Shown: in pieces, positions 8,741-16,801 of the stretch
Position numbering within the stretch: the first letter of the stretch is position 1
Layout: every line of letters starts with the position of its first letter
From: CAZAQV01 sp964487255
GTDB taxonomy: Bacteria > Myxococcota_A > Polyangia > Polyangiales > CAZAQV01
Assembly: GCA_964487255.1 (NCBI GenBank)
Contig: CAZAQV010000010.1
Coordinates: 142,655-206,654 of the forward strand
Reading direction: 5' to 3'
Length of the DNA: 64,000 nt
Program-made: the position numbers and the translations under genes
Notes under the pieces: generated by a model
Database searches by the model: none
What the model was told of the DNA's origin: nothing
Seen by the model: the letters and a program-made list of their open reading frames with translations, nothing else

Positions 8741-9184
8741 TTAGTCGCAGTTCGGAAACACGAGAACGCCTGCTCCGAACTGAGTGTGCACCGGCACCCA
8801 CGCCTCCACGATCTCATCAGGATGTGACGTGTCGAGTTCTAGCTCGCGCGCCTCCAAGCGAATACAGGAAACCGCTTCAGCGAGCTCTGCGAACCCTTGT
8901 TCGGAAAACGGAACACCACCACATCCCCCATGCCGGTGGAAGACCGGAGTCAAGAACCGCCAGTCCAAACGCTGGTCCAACTTGGGTGAGTAGCCGCCTA
9001 CAGGAAAGTAGAATCCCTGTGCTCGCCTTTGATCACAAACCAGACCTGCGCACTGTTGTTCATAGACGAAACCATGATCGGAATACACGATCACGCCGAA
9101 GTACTCGCCATGGGTGCCATCAAAGTCGATTGAAAATGATGGCTTCTCGTGGGGCAGCTTAGCCCTGTCCCAGTCGTCCGACAT
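8741..9184 (-). CDS. Hypothetical protein resembling DUF6210
   Basis: A 147-residue soluble protein without signal peptide. The segment VIVYSDHGFVYEQQCAGLVC followed by a glycine- and aromatic-rich region (GFYFPVG) resembles my memory of the DUF6210 family; this was not checked against a profile. No catalytic motif can be named. It stands alone, between two identical 37-bp palindromic repeats, and is transcribed against the kinase upstream. DUF6210-like genes are often found scattered as single cargo genes, so recent acquisition is possible. Confidence 0.6.
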   Translation of the reverse strand: MSDDWDRAKLPHEKPSFSIDFDGTHGEYFGVIVYSDHGFVYEQQCAGLVCDQRRAQGFYFPVGGYSPKLDQRLDWRFLTPVFHRHGGCGGVPFSEQGFAELAEAVSCIRLEARELELDTSHPDEIVEAWVPVHTQFGAGVLVFPNCD

Positions 9185-9255
9185 GGAAAGAGGCTATCAC
9201 TCAGCGACTCTTGGAAATAGACGATTTTGCTAGATACAAAAGAGGCCAGCGAGAC

Positions 9256-9292
9256 CGAGTCTCAATCGGAGCCGGGGCCCGAATGAGACTGC
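9256..9292. repeat. Palindromic repeat copy 2
   Basis: Identical 37-bp copy of the element at 8659-8695, in the same orientation, lying between the start of the 9184 gene and the 3' end of spoVR. It could act as a terminator-like hairpin, but no T-run follows either arm. Confidence 0.88.
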
Positions 9293-9310
9293 GAAGTTCC
9301 AGGGCTTGAG

Positions 9311-10840
9311 CTAGAGGGCGGCGGTGGAAATTTCGCCGCTCTCGCACTGAATGTGCGAAGGGACGTCGTTCAGCGTCGTGTGGAGTGTGACGGGCCGCGA
9401 CCAAATACGCTCGAGCGCGCGCAAGACATCGCCAGCCCAGTCGAGACGTAAATCAACGCCTTGGTGGTCGTGTTGAAGCAGCAGCTCACCGCGATTTTTG
9501 TGGTTGGAGTCGACCACGTAAACAAAAGGCTGACCGGCATTGGTGAGCGAATCGAGAAGCTTTTTTTTGACCGCATCAAACGTGCGCGTCTCGATCTCAA
9601 ACCGGCTTGTTTTCGCATTGAAGCCGAATGCGTAGAGCTTCTGGTCGAGCACGAAGTCCGGCGTCAGAAACTCATCAATAAAAGTGACATCGGTGTGGTG
9701 CTTGCGGACTTCGAAGATTTTCTCGCGTCCAAGCCCCGTGCGACGATCCCACTCGCGGCGTGCTTCGAGTGAGTCGCAGTCTTCCCAAGCTTTGCCGAAC
9801 TGGCCCTTGTCCCAGCGCATCTCGATGTGGCGAAACAGCTCGACGCCGAGTTTGTAGGGGTTGAGCTGTCCACCGCTGGTGGCGAGCACGCCCGCGCAGC
9901 GGTCGGCGTAGTCGACGATCTCCGAGGCGTCGCACAGCTTTTCCGTCATCAGGCGCGAGTGCCAGTACGTGGCCCAACCCTCGTTCATGATCTTCGTCTG
10001 CATTTGTGGGTAGAAGTAGTACGCTTCCCGCCGAATCACTGTGAGAACCTCACGTTCCCAGCGTTGTAGCGGCGCGTGGCGAATCAAGAAGCCGAGAACA
10101 TCGCGTGCAGGTCGGTCCGGTACGCGGCGGGGCTTTTCCTCTTCGTCTTTGAGCCGCTGGCGCTGGAGCTCCACGAAGTCTTCGGGGTTGATGAAGTTGG
10201 CCATGTACTCGCGATCGACGCGTAGCAGGCCAGGCTCTTCCCTGGGCCGTTCGACCTCCTCTTGCGACTGTGAGCTGTCGTTCTTTTTTTCCGGCTCGTA
10301 CTGGTCGTGTGGGGCGATCAGGTTTTCGAGGCGCAGGCACTGGTCGAGGAACTCTTCGACCTTGTCGATGCCGACGCGACCCACCCACTTGCGGACGATC
10401 GAGCCGTGGTTGGCCATGGTGTCGATCCACTTGCGGACAGGCTGTCCAGTGCGGGGATCCAGACCCTGGTTGGTCGCCGAGAAAGCAAAGTTGTTCTTGA
10501 AGAAGTCGACGTGTCCGTATACGTGCGCCATGACCAGTTTCTGGTCGACCAGACTGTTGCCTTCGAGCAGGTACGCAACCGCGGGGTTATTGTTGATGAC
10601 CATCTCGTAGATCCGAGACAGGCCGTACTCGGAGCTTTTGGACATCTGCTCAAAGTCCATGCCGAAGCGCCAGTGCGGGTAGCGTGTGGGAAAGCCGCCG
10701 TAACTCGCCAGTTCACTCATCTCGTCGTAGCGAACCATCTCGTAGATCGTCGGAAAGAAGTCGAGGCCGTAGGAAATGGCGATTTCCCGGGTGCGGGCCT
10801 GCTCCTCACGCAAATAGTCGGGCAGTGCCTGGCGAAACAC
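9311..10840 (-). CDS. spoVR: SpoVR family protein
   Basis: Full-length SpoVR/YcgB homologue (509 residues; family about 470-510). Typical features are the N-terminal segment ISYGLDFFPTIYEMVRYDEM, MVINNNPAVAYLLEGNSLVD, HVYGHVDFFKNN and the conserved MNEGWATYWHS. SpoVR proteins are linked to spore cortex formation in Bacillus and to stress and cooperative behaviours elsewhere, acting with YeaH and the kinase PrkA. The GTG start at 10840 follows the yeaH stop by three bases, and the ribosome-binding sequence GGGAAGGGAAAG lies inside the yeaH 3' end, so translation is coupled. PrkA is not next to this pair. Confidence 0.95.
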   Translation of the reverse strand: MFRQALPDYLREEQARTREIAISYGLDFFPTIYEMVRYDEMSELASYGGFPTRYPHWRFGMDFEQMSKSSEYGLSRIYEMVINNNPAVAYLLEGNSLVDQKLVMAHVYGHVDFFKNNFAFSATNQGLDPRTGQPVRKWIDTMANHGSIVRKWVGRVGIDKVEEFLDQCLRLENLIAPHDQYEPEKKNDSSQSQEEVERPREEPGLLRVDREYMANFINPEDFVELQRQRLKDEEEKPRRVPDRPARDVLGFLIRHAPLQRWEREVLTVIRREAYYFYPQMQTKIMNEGWATYWHSRLMTEKLCDASEIVDYADRCAGVLATSGGQLNPYKLGVELFRHIEMRWDKGQFGKAWEDCDSLEARREWDRRTGLGREKIFEVRKHHTDVTFIDEFLTPDFVLDQKLYAFGFNAKTSRFEIETRTFDAVKKKLLDSLTNAGQPFVYVVDSNHKNRGELLLQHDHQGVDLRLDWAGDVLRALERIWSRPVTLHTTLNDVPSHIQCESGEISTAAL

Positions 10841-10843
10841 GGA

Positions 10844-11956
10844 TTACTTTCCCTTCCCCAAGAACTCCTTGATGGAGTCCATGATTTCGTCGCGGTCACG
10901 AATTTCACTCGTGACGACGCGTTCGTCCTCCTCAAAATGCTCGTGGAGGTCTTTGATGAACTGACCGGAACCGTATGGACTGTCGACTTGGCCGTAGCAA
11001 AACATGTTGACCACCGGCAGCAGCTTGTCGCGCATCAGTTCGATACAAACCATGGTGTCATCGACGCTCCAGTTGTCACCGTCCGAAAAGTGAAACGGGT
11101 AGATGTTCCATTCGTCTGCAGGGTACTCGGTTTCGATGATTTCGTTGCACAGCTTGTAGGCCGAGGAGATCATGGTGCCGCCCGACTCACGCGTGCGGAA
11201 AAAGGTTTCGCGGTCGACCTCCCGCGCAATGGCGTCATGGATGATAAAACGCGTTTCGACGCCGGCGTATTGCTTCTGTAGCCAGGCATCGATCCAGAAC
11301 GACTCGGTGCGTACGATATCTTTCTGTTGGTCGCCCATTGAACCCGAGACGTCCATCATGTAGATGATGACGGCGTTGGCCACCGCCTCTTGCTCCGTGC
11401 GCCACGAGCGATAGCGCATGTCGTCGCGCATCGGTATGATGAGCGGCTTCTTCGGGTCATAGGTACCCATGGTAATTTGCCGCCTCAAGGCATTGCGGAA
11501 GGTTCGTCGAAAATGTCGAAGGGAGTTGGGGCCGACGTTGCGGATTCCAACGTAGCGATCTTTTTCGCTGACAATGCGACTTTGCCCGCGGTCTTCGATG
11601 TTGGGCAGTTCGAGTTCTTCACCCAGAATTTCAGCGAGCTCGTCGAGGGTGAGCTCGACCTCGAGAATGTGGTCGCCCGCTTGATCGCCCGCTTCGCCGG
11701 GACCGGAGCCATCCCCGTCTTCGCCTTTTCCGACCGGGTCACCTGGTTCGCCATCGCCTTGGCCAACGCCACCTTGCTGTTGCGACGAGAAACGAAATCG
11801 AGGGATGTCGATTTGCGGAATTGGGATCGAGACGGTGTCTTTACCCTGACGGCCAACCAGCTCCCCTTGAGAGATGTACTTCCGCAAGTTCTTGCGGATG
11901 CGACCGCGCACGATCTGTTTGAAGCGTGCGTGGTCTTGATCGATCCGTAGTGACAT
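10844..11956 (-). CDS. yeaH: YeaH/YhbH family protein (DUF444)
   Basis: A 370-residue DUF444 protein. It begins with the conserved MSLRIDQDHARFKQIVRGRI, carries an acidic glycine-rich insertion (about residues 60-95) and a von Willebrand A-like core with a MIDAS-type motif (DVSGSMGDQQKD). In most bacteria it is part of the prkA-yeaH-spoVR stress/sporulation locus. AGGAG lies close upstream of the ATG at 11956. It is the first gene of a two-gene operon with spoVR; the expected prkA upstream is replaced by an unrelated spacer and ruvC. Confidence 0.95.
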   Translation of the reverse strand: MSLRIDQDHARFKQIVRGRIRKNLRKYISQGELVGRQGKDTVSIPIPQIDIPRFRFSSQQQGGVGQGDGEPGDPVGKGEDGDGSGPGEAGDQAGDHILEVELTLDELAEILGEELELPNIEDRGQSRIVSEKDRYVGIRNVGPNSLRHFRRTFRNALRRQITMGTYDPKKPLIIPMRDDMRYRSWRTEQEAVANAVIIYMMDVSGSMGDQQKDIVRTESFWIDAWLQKQYAGVETRFIIHDAIAREVDRETFFRTRESGGTMISSAYKLCNEIIETEYPADEWNIYPFHFSDGDNWSVDDTMVCIELMRDKLLPVVNMFCYGQVDSPYGSGQFIKDLHEHFEEDERVVTSEIRDRDEIMDSIKEFLGKGK

Positions 11957-12032
11957 CTAGCTCCTACTATAGACTAGCACACCGGGTTCACGAAAAAGGC
12001 CGTGGATTCTGGTGCAATGAGGCCGAAACTGC

Positions 12033-12527
12033 CTAGCGTACAGTGTTTACGAGAGCTGAGACTCGCAGCGCCTGTGCATGCGTAATCGCGACCGCGAGAG
12101 CATCGGTGGCATCTTCGGCCGGCAGCGCATGCCAGCCCAAGATGGTGCCCACCAGCTGAGCCACCTGCGACTTGTGCGCACGTCCGCCACCTGCGACCGT
12201 GCGTTTGATGAGGGCGGGCGCGTACTCGCTGAGCTCCAGTTCGGCATGGGCAACGCTCAACAGCGCCACGCCGCGCGCCTGACCGAGCTTCAGCGCAGAA
12301 GCGGCGTACTTGGCTTGAAAGATTTGTTCGACTGCGGCGTGGTGCGGCTTGTGGAGTTGGATGACTTCGAGCAGGCCTCGGTGGATATGGAGTAGGCGTG
12401 CGGCCATCGGCGCCGCCTTTGGGGTGCGGATGACACCGGCCGCGATTCCCGTGATGCGATTGCCTTCACGCTCGATCATGCCCCAGCCCGTCTTGACCGA
12501 GCCGGGGTCAATTCCCAGAATGCGCAT
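12033..12527 (-). CDS. ruvC: Crossover junction endodeoxyribonuclease RuvC
   Basis: Resolves Holliday junctions as a dimer with RuvAB. The 164-residue protein starts MRILGIDPGSVKTGWG and keeps the four acidic residues: Asp7 (GIDPGS), Glu in AVEQIFQAKYA, and the two Asp in EDATDALAVAITHA. Length is near the usual 160-175. The ATG at 12527 (GGAAGG just upstream) lies inside the 3' end of glpD, so the genes overlap by 20 bases. ruvA and ruvB are not in the window, which is an unusual separation but not rare. Confidence 0.93.
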   Translation of the reverse strand: MRILGIDPGSVKTGWGMIEREGNRITGIAAGVIRTPKAAPMAARLLHIHRGLLEVIQLHKPHHAAVEQIFQAKYAASALKLGQARGVALLSVAHAELELSEYAPALIKRTVAGGGRAHKSQVAQLVGTILGWHALPAEDATDALAVAITHAQALRVSALVNTVR

Positions 12528-14187
12528 CGACCTTCCATTGTCGCGAACGCGATACTTCGCGCTGGTAGTACTCGAGTTCTTGGTTGCATCGCGTCTCGTT
12601 CCAGTCGAGGAGTTTGGCGAGGCGTGCCGTGATTTTGGACATGGCGCCAAGACCCTGGTCGTGGTCGCGGTAAAACAGTTGCGTGCGCCGAATCATGATG
12701 TCGCTGAGCGTGGCCGCCAGCTCTTTTTCGACAGCGAAGTCGACCTGTCCCATGATTTCTGGGCGACCGTCGACCAACAGTTCGGCTTGAGACGGGTCTT
12801 CGACAACGCGCTCCGCAAGCTCAAGAGCACGCATCCCGTAGGTGTTGGCGAGGTGGCGACACGTCGGCAACGAAAGCTGCTGTTGGGCGGCTTCGAGCAC
12901 CTGGCCAGCGACCCGCTCATGGTCGTCGTCGGCAGGCCACCCGACGCCGCCCGGCAGAGGTTCTTTGCGCGTGCGCGGGTCCTTGAGCTCTTGGGTGAGG
13001 CTCCCCGAGAGCTCAAGCAAGCGCACGGACTTGTCGACGACCTCTGCGGCCATCGCTCGATAGGTGGTGAGCTTGCCTCCCGCGATGGTGATGAGGCCAT
13101 CGCGGCCGACGCGGATTTCGTGCTCGCGGCTCACCTCGGACTCGCTGGCCTCGCCTTCGGGCGCAATGAGCGGGCGTAGGCCGGCCCAGGTGGAGATGAT
13201 GTCGTCCTCGCCGAGCTGGTGCTCTGGAAAGTGATGGTTTGCAGCTTTGAGCAGGTAATGCACGTCCTCGGCCGAAGCATAGACGTCCGCAGGATCGCCT
13301 TGGTAGTCGGTGTCGGTGGTTCCAACGTAGGTTCGGTCGGACCACGGAATGACGAAAAGCACGCGTCCATCGACGGGGTGGGAGCACAAGATGGCGTTGT
13401 TGAGCGGTAACTTCTCGTAGTCGACCACGAAATGAATGCCTTTGGTTGGGCGCAGCACCGGGGCCGTGGACCCGGCGTCGCTTTGCGCAAGCACCCGGTC
13501 GGTCCAGGGACCCGTTGCGTTGATAACCGCTTTGGCATGCACCTCACACAGCTCGTCGGAGAACATGTTCTTAACGGTCGCTCCGCACACCCGTCCGTCT
13601 TCGCCCTTGAGGAAGCTTTGCATCCGACAGTACGTTGCGGTGATGGCGCCATGTTCGACGGCGTCGAGCACGGTTTCGAGCGTGAGCCGTGCGTCGTCCG
13701 TTGCGCAATCGTAATAGAGAGGTGCACCCACGAGTTCGGCTTGTCGCAGTGACGGTTCGATCTTGGCGACCTCGCTGGGCCGGAGCTTTTTGTGAATCTT
13801 CGGTGAACGGAACAGCGATAGGCCGTCGTAGAGCCACATGCCGGCGTTGATTTTCCACAGGCCCACGCGCGAGTTCTTGTAGACGGGCAACAAAAAGCCG
13901 AGCGGGTTGACCAAGTGCGGCGCGAGGTCCATCAAGATGCGCCGTTCGCTGACCGACTCGAACACCATCGAAAACTCGTACTGCTCCAGATAGCGAAGGC
14001 CTCCGTGCACGAGCTTGCTCGAGCGTGAGCTGGTGCCCGATGCAAAGTCGGATTGCTCGACCAAGGCCACTGTCAGGCCACGCCGGACCGCGTCGCGAGC
14101 GATGCCGCAGCCGGTAATTCCGCCGCCGATGATCAAGAGGTCCACGGAGGCGCCCTGGAGCTTCTCCCACATCTGCTCTCGCCGCAT
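12508..14187 (-). CDS. glpD: Glycerol-3-phosphate dehydrogenase, FAD-dependent
   Basis: Membrane-associated flavoenzyme oxidising glycerol-3-phosphate to dihydroxyacetone phosphate and feeding electrons to quinones. The 559-residue protein has the N-terminal FAD dinucleotide fold (LLIIGGGITGCGIARDAVRR), the family signatures FASGTSSRSSKLVHGGLRYL and AGLRPL, and the C-terminal DAO_C domain. Start ATG 14187 (MRREQMWEKLQG) is chosen; ATG 14172 is possible. No glpK or glpF is nearby. The 3' end overlaps ruvC. Confidence 0.95.
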   Translation of the reverse strand: MRREQMWEKLQGASVDLLIIGGGITGCGIARDAVRRGLTVALVEQSDFASGTSSRSSKLVHGGLRYLEQYEFSMVFESVSERRILMDLAPHLVNPLGFLLPVYKNSRVGLWKINAGMWLYDGLSLFRSPKIHKKLRPSEVAKIEPSLRQAELVGAPLYYDCATDDARLTLETVLDAVEHGAITATYCRMQSFLKGEDGRVCGATVKNMFSDELCEVHAKAVINATGPWTDRVLAQSDAGSTAPVLRPTKGIHFVVDYEKLPLNNAILCSHPVDGRVLFVIPWSDRTYVGTTDTDYQGDPADVYASAEDVHYLLKAANHHFPEHQLGEDDIISTWAGLRPLIAPEGEASESEVSREHEIRVGRDGLITIAGGKLTTYRAMAAEVVDKSVRLLELSGSLTQELKDPRTRKEPLPGGVGWPADDDHERVAGQVLEAAQQQLSLPTCRHLANTYGMRALELAERVVEDPSQAELLVDGRPEIMGQVDFAVEKELAATLSDIMIRRTQLFYRDHDQGLGAMSKITARLAKLLDWNETRCNQELEYYQREVSRSRQWKVDAHSGN

Positions 14188-14249
14188 GAACCGCAATATA
14201 GGGCCACAAGAGGCGAAGGTCACGTTCTCGGGGTACAGTATTCATTGCA

Positions 14250-15095
14250 ATGTCGCGTGCTCTGCTGCTGCTCTGGTTGCCGTTTTGCTTTGGGTTCTTT
14301 GAGCCCGAAGTCGTCCGCGAGGAGCAGAGCGACGTTGTGTGGATCGAAGCTGGAAGCTTTACGCGAGGCACGCAGAACCGAGACATCTTGCAGACGCAGG
14401 AAGAGTGCGTACGCGACGAGCGGGCGACGCGTTGCTCGCCGTCTGCGTTTCTCGACGAGACGCCGCAACGGCTCATTTACCTTCGCGACTTTGGCATTGA
14501 CCGCTACGAAGTGAGCCAGCGGAAGTGGCGACGCTGCGTGCGCGACGGATACTGCCCACCGCTTCCTTGGGCTTCCTCTCGTGAAGGCCTGCAGGGAGAG
14601 AGCCTGCCAGCAGTGCTTGTGTCGTGGGAAGAGGCGCTCGGTTATTGTCGGTATGTTGGGGGGCGGCTTCCCACCGAAGCCGAATGGGAACTCGCGGCAC
14701 GAGGGCGCGACCGACGTCGTTTTCCGTGGGGACGAAACTTCTTTCCAGAACACGCAAACATCGCCCAGCCGCTGCTTGGTGGGATCACCGATCCGTTTCG
14801 TCGCCTTGCGCCGGTTGATGGGCTTGAGGCCGGCCGCAGTCCATACGGGCTCCATCATATGGCAGGCAACGTGATGGAGTGGGTGGACGATGCGTATGGG
14901 CCTGACTTTTATCACCGGGGTCCGCGCCACAACCCACACAACACTGTACTAACGGGGCTGCGTGTGGTTCGCGGCGGGTCGTGGAACACGGCGGTGCACC
15001 GCGCACGCGTGACCAGCCGGCACGGCCTTCCCGAAGGTCAGCGTCACGCCGATTTGGGCTTTCGTTGCGCCTACGATCCTCGGGAGAGCCCTTAG
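14250..15095 (+). CDS. Formylglycine-generating-enzyme-fold (SUMF1/FGE-sulfatase) protein, probably non-catalytic
   Basis: A secreted or membrane-anchored 281-residue protein with a short N-terminal hydrophobic segment. The FGE-sulfatase domain is clear: FGIDRYEVSQRKWRRCV, PAVLVSWEEALGYCRYVGGR, LPTEAEWELAARG, MAGNVMEWVDDAYG, VVRGGSWN and LGFRCA. The copper-binding and catalytic Cys pair of true formylglycine-generating enzymes (in the segment after GGSW) is missing, since that position reads RVTSRHGLPEG. A structural or ligand-binding role is therefore more likely than sulfatase activation. Divergent from glpD. Confidence 0.85.
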   Translation: MSRALLLLWLPFCFGFFEPEVVREEQSDVVWIEAGSFTRGTQNRDILQTQEECVRDERATRCSPSAFLDETPQRLIYLRDFGIDRYEVSQRKWRRCVRDGYCPPLPWASSREGLQGESLPAVLVSWEEALGYCRYVGGRLPTEAEWELAARGRDRRRFPWGRNFFPEHANIAQPLLGGITDPFRRLAPVDGLEAGRSPYGLHHMAGNVMEWVDDAYGPDFYHRGPRHNPHNTVLTGLRVVRGGSWNTAVHRARVTSRHGLPEGQRHADLGFRCAYDPRESP

Positions 15096-15165
15096 ACTGG
15101 CGCCTCACTGCGCCGGGCGTCGAATCCGTTTGAGTACGGAGCCGAGTGCGACTACAAGGAAGGGC

Positions 15166-15540
15166 ATGCTCCAATGGTTCCGAAGCTTTCGCTGTGCGCT
15201 TACGCTTTCGACGTCCCTCATGCTCGCATTGATCGCGTGCGACGGCGGCTCGGGCGACCCATGCCAAGTTGAGACGGACTGCGACGACGGACTGCTTTGT
15301 TGCGGCGCGGCGCGCTTCGGAAACCCGACTCGCGGGGTGTGCGCGGCGAGCTGTGCCGATTTGCGCGACGATGCCTCGACGCCGGATGCGACGTCGGGTG
15401 ACGCGATGATGAGCATGCCCGATTCGGCCGCAGGCGATGGGGCGATCGACGGCAGTATCACGCCGGACGCTTCTGCGGACGCCACGGTTGACGCCCAGGT
15501 CGATGCGAGCGCGCCCGACGCTTCTGGCGACGCTGGCTAG
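15166..15540 (+). CDS. Small lipoprotein with Asp/Ala-rich tail
   Basis: A 124-residue lipoprotein. Lipobox LMLALIAC precedes a Cys-rich short domain (PCQVETDCDDGLLCCGAARF, ending GVCAASCADL) and then a low-complexity tail of Asp, Ala, Ser and Thr. The ATG at 15166 has a strong AAGGAAGG upstream; the frame is open from a TTG at 15130, which is not preferred. The Cys-rich part resembles the disulfide-rich modules seen in Myxococcota surface proteins. Function unknown. Confidence 0.7.
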   Translation: MLQWFRSFRCALTLSTSLMLALIACDGGSGDPCQVETDCDDGLLCCGAARFGNPTRGVCAASCADLRDDASTPDATSGDAMMSMPDSAAGDGAIDGSITPDASADATVDAQVDASAPDASGDAG

Positions 15541-15631
15541 GGCTATGCCCATCTGAGGGCGCGCAAGTCCAGTTTTCTGCGGCATTGCGCGAATCTTGTC
15601 GGTGGCCCAGGACGCTCGTATCCTTCCAGAC

Positions 15632-16636
15632 ATGTTGCACTGGCGTTTCACCACCTTCTACGCTCTTCTTGTTGGCTTGTTCGCAGCGCTGGTTTGTCTA
15701 ACGCCACATTCGGCCGCAGCACAGTCCGCAAAAGAGCAGGCAAAACTGCACTACGCAAAAGGCCAAGAGTACTTCGACGCGGGGCGCTTTGTGGAGGCGG
15801 AGGCCGCGTTTCAGCGCGCATACGATGCAAGTCCCCATCCCATCGTGCTGCTCAGCATTGCCGAGAGCCGGGTTGGCCAAGGTAACTTCGAAGGGGCGGT
15901 ATCCGCCTTCGAGCAGTACCTCCGTGATAACCCGGGTGCGACCGACAAAGCCAAAATCGAGGGACGCATTACCGAGATCAAAGCGAAGCCGGGTAAGCTC
16001 GCCATCCGTTCGGCACCCGTTGGCGCAACAGTGACCATCGATGGCAAGTCCGTGGCGGGTGTGACGCCGACCACCGCTGAACTTGAGCCGGGAGTCCATG
16101 AACTTGTGTTGTCGCTCGATGGCTATCAGGACATGACCAAGCGTATCGATGTCGTTTACGGTTCAAACGAGGTTGTTGAGTTCAACCTCAGTCCCATCGA
16201 AGAAGACACCGTGAGTGATCTTGAGAGTGCGATCCAAGACGACACGGACATCGAAGTTGAGGCGGAAACGGAGTCCGGAGCGTCGTCCGACCTTCCGGTT
16301 GGTGCGCTGGTTGCTGGCGGCGTGGGTGCCGCGGGGCTCATTAGCGGGATCGTGTTTGGCGTCTTGGCACTCGATGCCGAGAGCGACTTCGATGCAAATC
16401 CGACTGCGGACACCGCCGACAAGGGCGAAGCCTACGCGTTGGTGGCTGACATTTCCTATGGCGTCGCCATCGCGGGCGCCGCGACGGCGATTATCCTTTG
16501 GGTGACGCACGACAGCAGCGACGAGTCGATCGAGGCCGAAAAAGACGTCGAGGTTGAGGACGAGTGGGCCCAGGTTTCCGTCTCGCCCGTGCTCTCTCCA
16601 AACTACGCCGGCATCAACACCGCCCTTCAATTCTAA
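15632..16636 (+). CDS. Secreted TPR-PEGA protein
   Basis: A 334-residue envelope protein. After a signal peptide (cleavage near HSAAAQSAKEQ) come TPR repeats (about 30-110; AKLHYAKGQEYFDAGRFVEA then HPIVLLSIAESRVGQGNFEG), a PEGA domain (about 120-190; GKLAIRSAPVGATVTIDGK, GVTPTTAELEPGVHELVLSL), an acidic linker, and two hydrophobic helices near the C-terminus. It closely parallels the 4906-5691 protein in architecture, so the two are probably paralogous types. Role as surface-layer or signalling partner is inference. Confidence 0.8.
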   Translation: MLHWRFTTFYALLVGLFAALVCLTPHSAAAQSAKEQAKLHYAKGQEYFDAGRFVEAEAAFQRAYDASPHPIVLLSIAESRVGQGNFEGAVSAFEQYLRDNPGATDKAKIEGRITEIKAKPGKLAIRSAPVGATVTIDGKSVAGVTPTTAELEPGVHELVLSLDGYQDMTKRIDVVYGSNEVVEFNLSPIEEDTVSDLESAIQDDTDIEVEAETESGASSDLPVGALVAGGVGAAGLISGIVFGVLALDAESDFDANPTADTADKGEAYALVADISYGVAIAGAATAIILWVTHDSSDESIEAEKDVEVEDEWAQVSVSPVLSPNYAGINTALQF

Positions 16637-16801
16637 GATCGGTTCAGACGTGCGTAGATTGCGATCGCCGCTATCGGATTGATCGGTTCAGAGTCGTGCA
16701 GATGTCGTGCGCCCCCGCAGTGCAGGGCCGAAGACGTACGTTCTGGTACTTCGAGGCCCGGAGCGAGGAGGTAAGCCGGCAGATGTGCGGCTATGAGCCG
16801 A

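Noticed and set aside
16637..16692. Direct repeat GATCGGTTCAGA at 16637 and 16681
   Set aside because: Short, with no dyad or neighbouring promoter feature; may be chance in GC-rich sequence.
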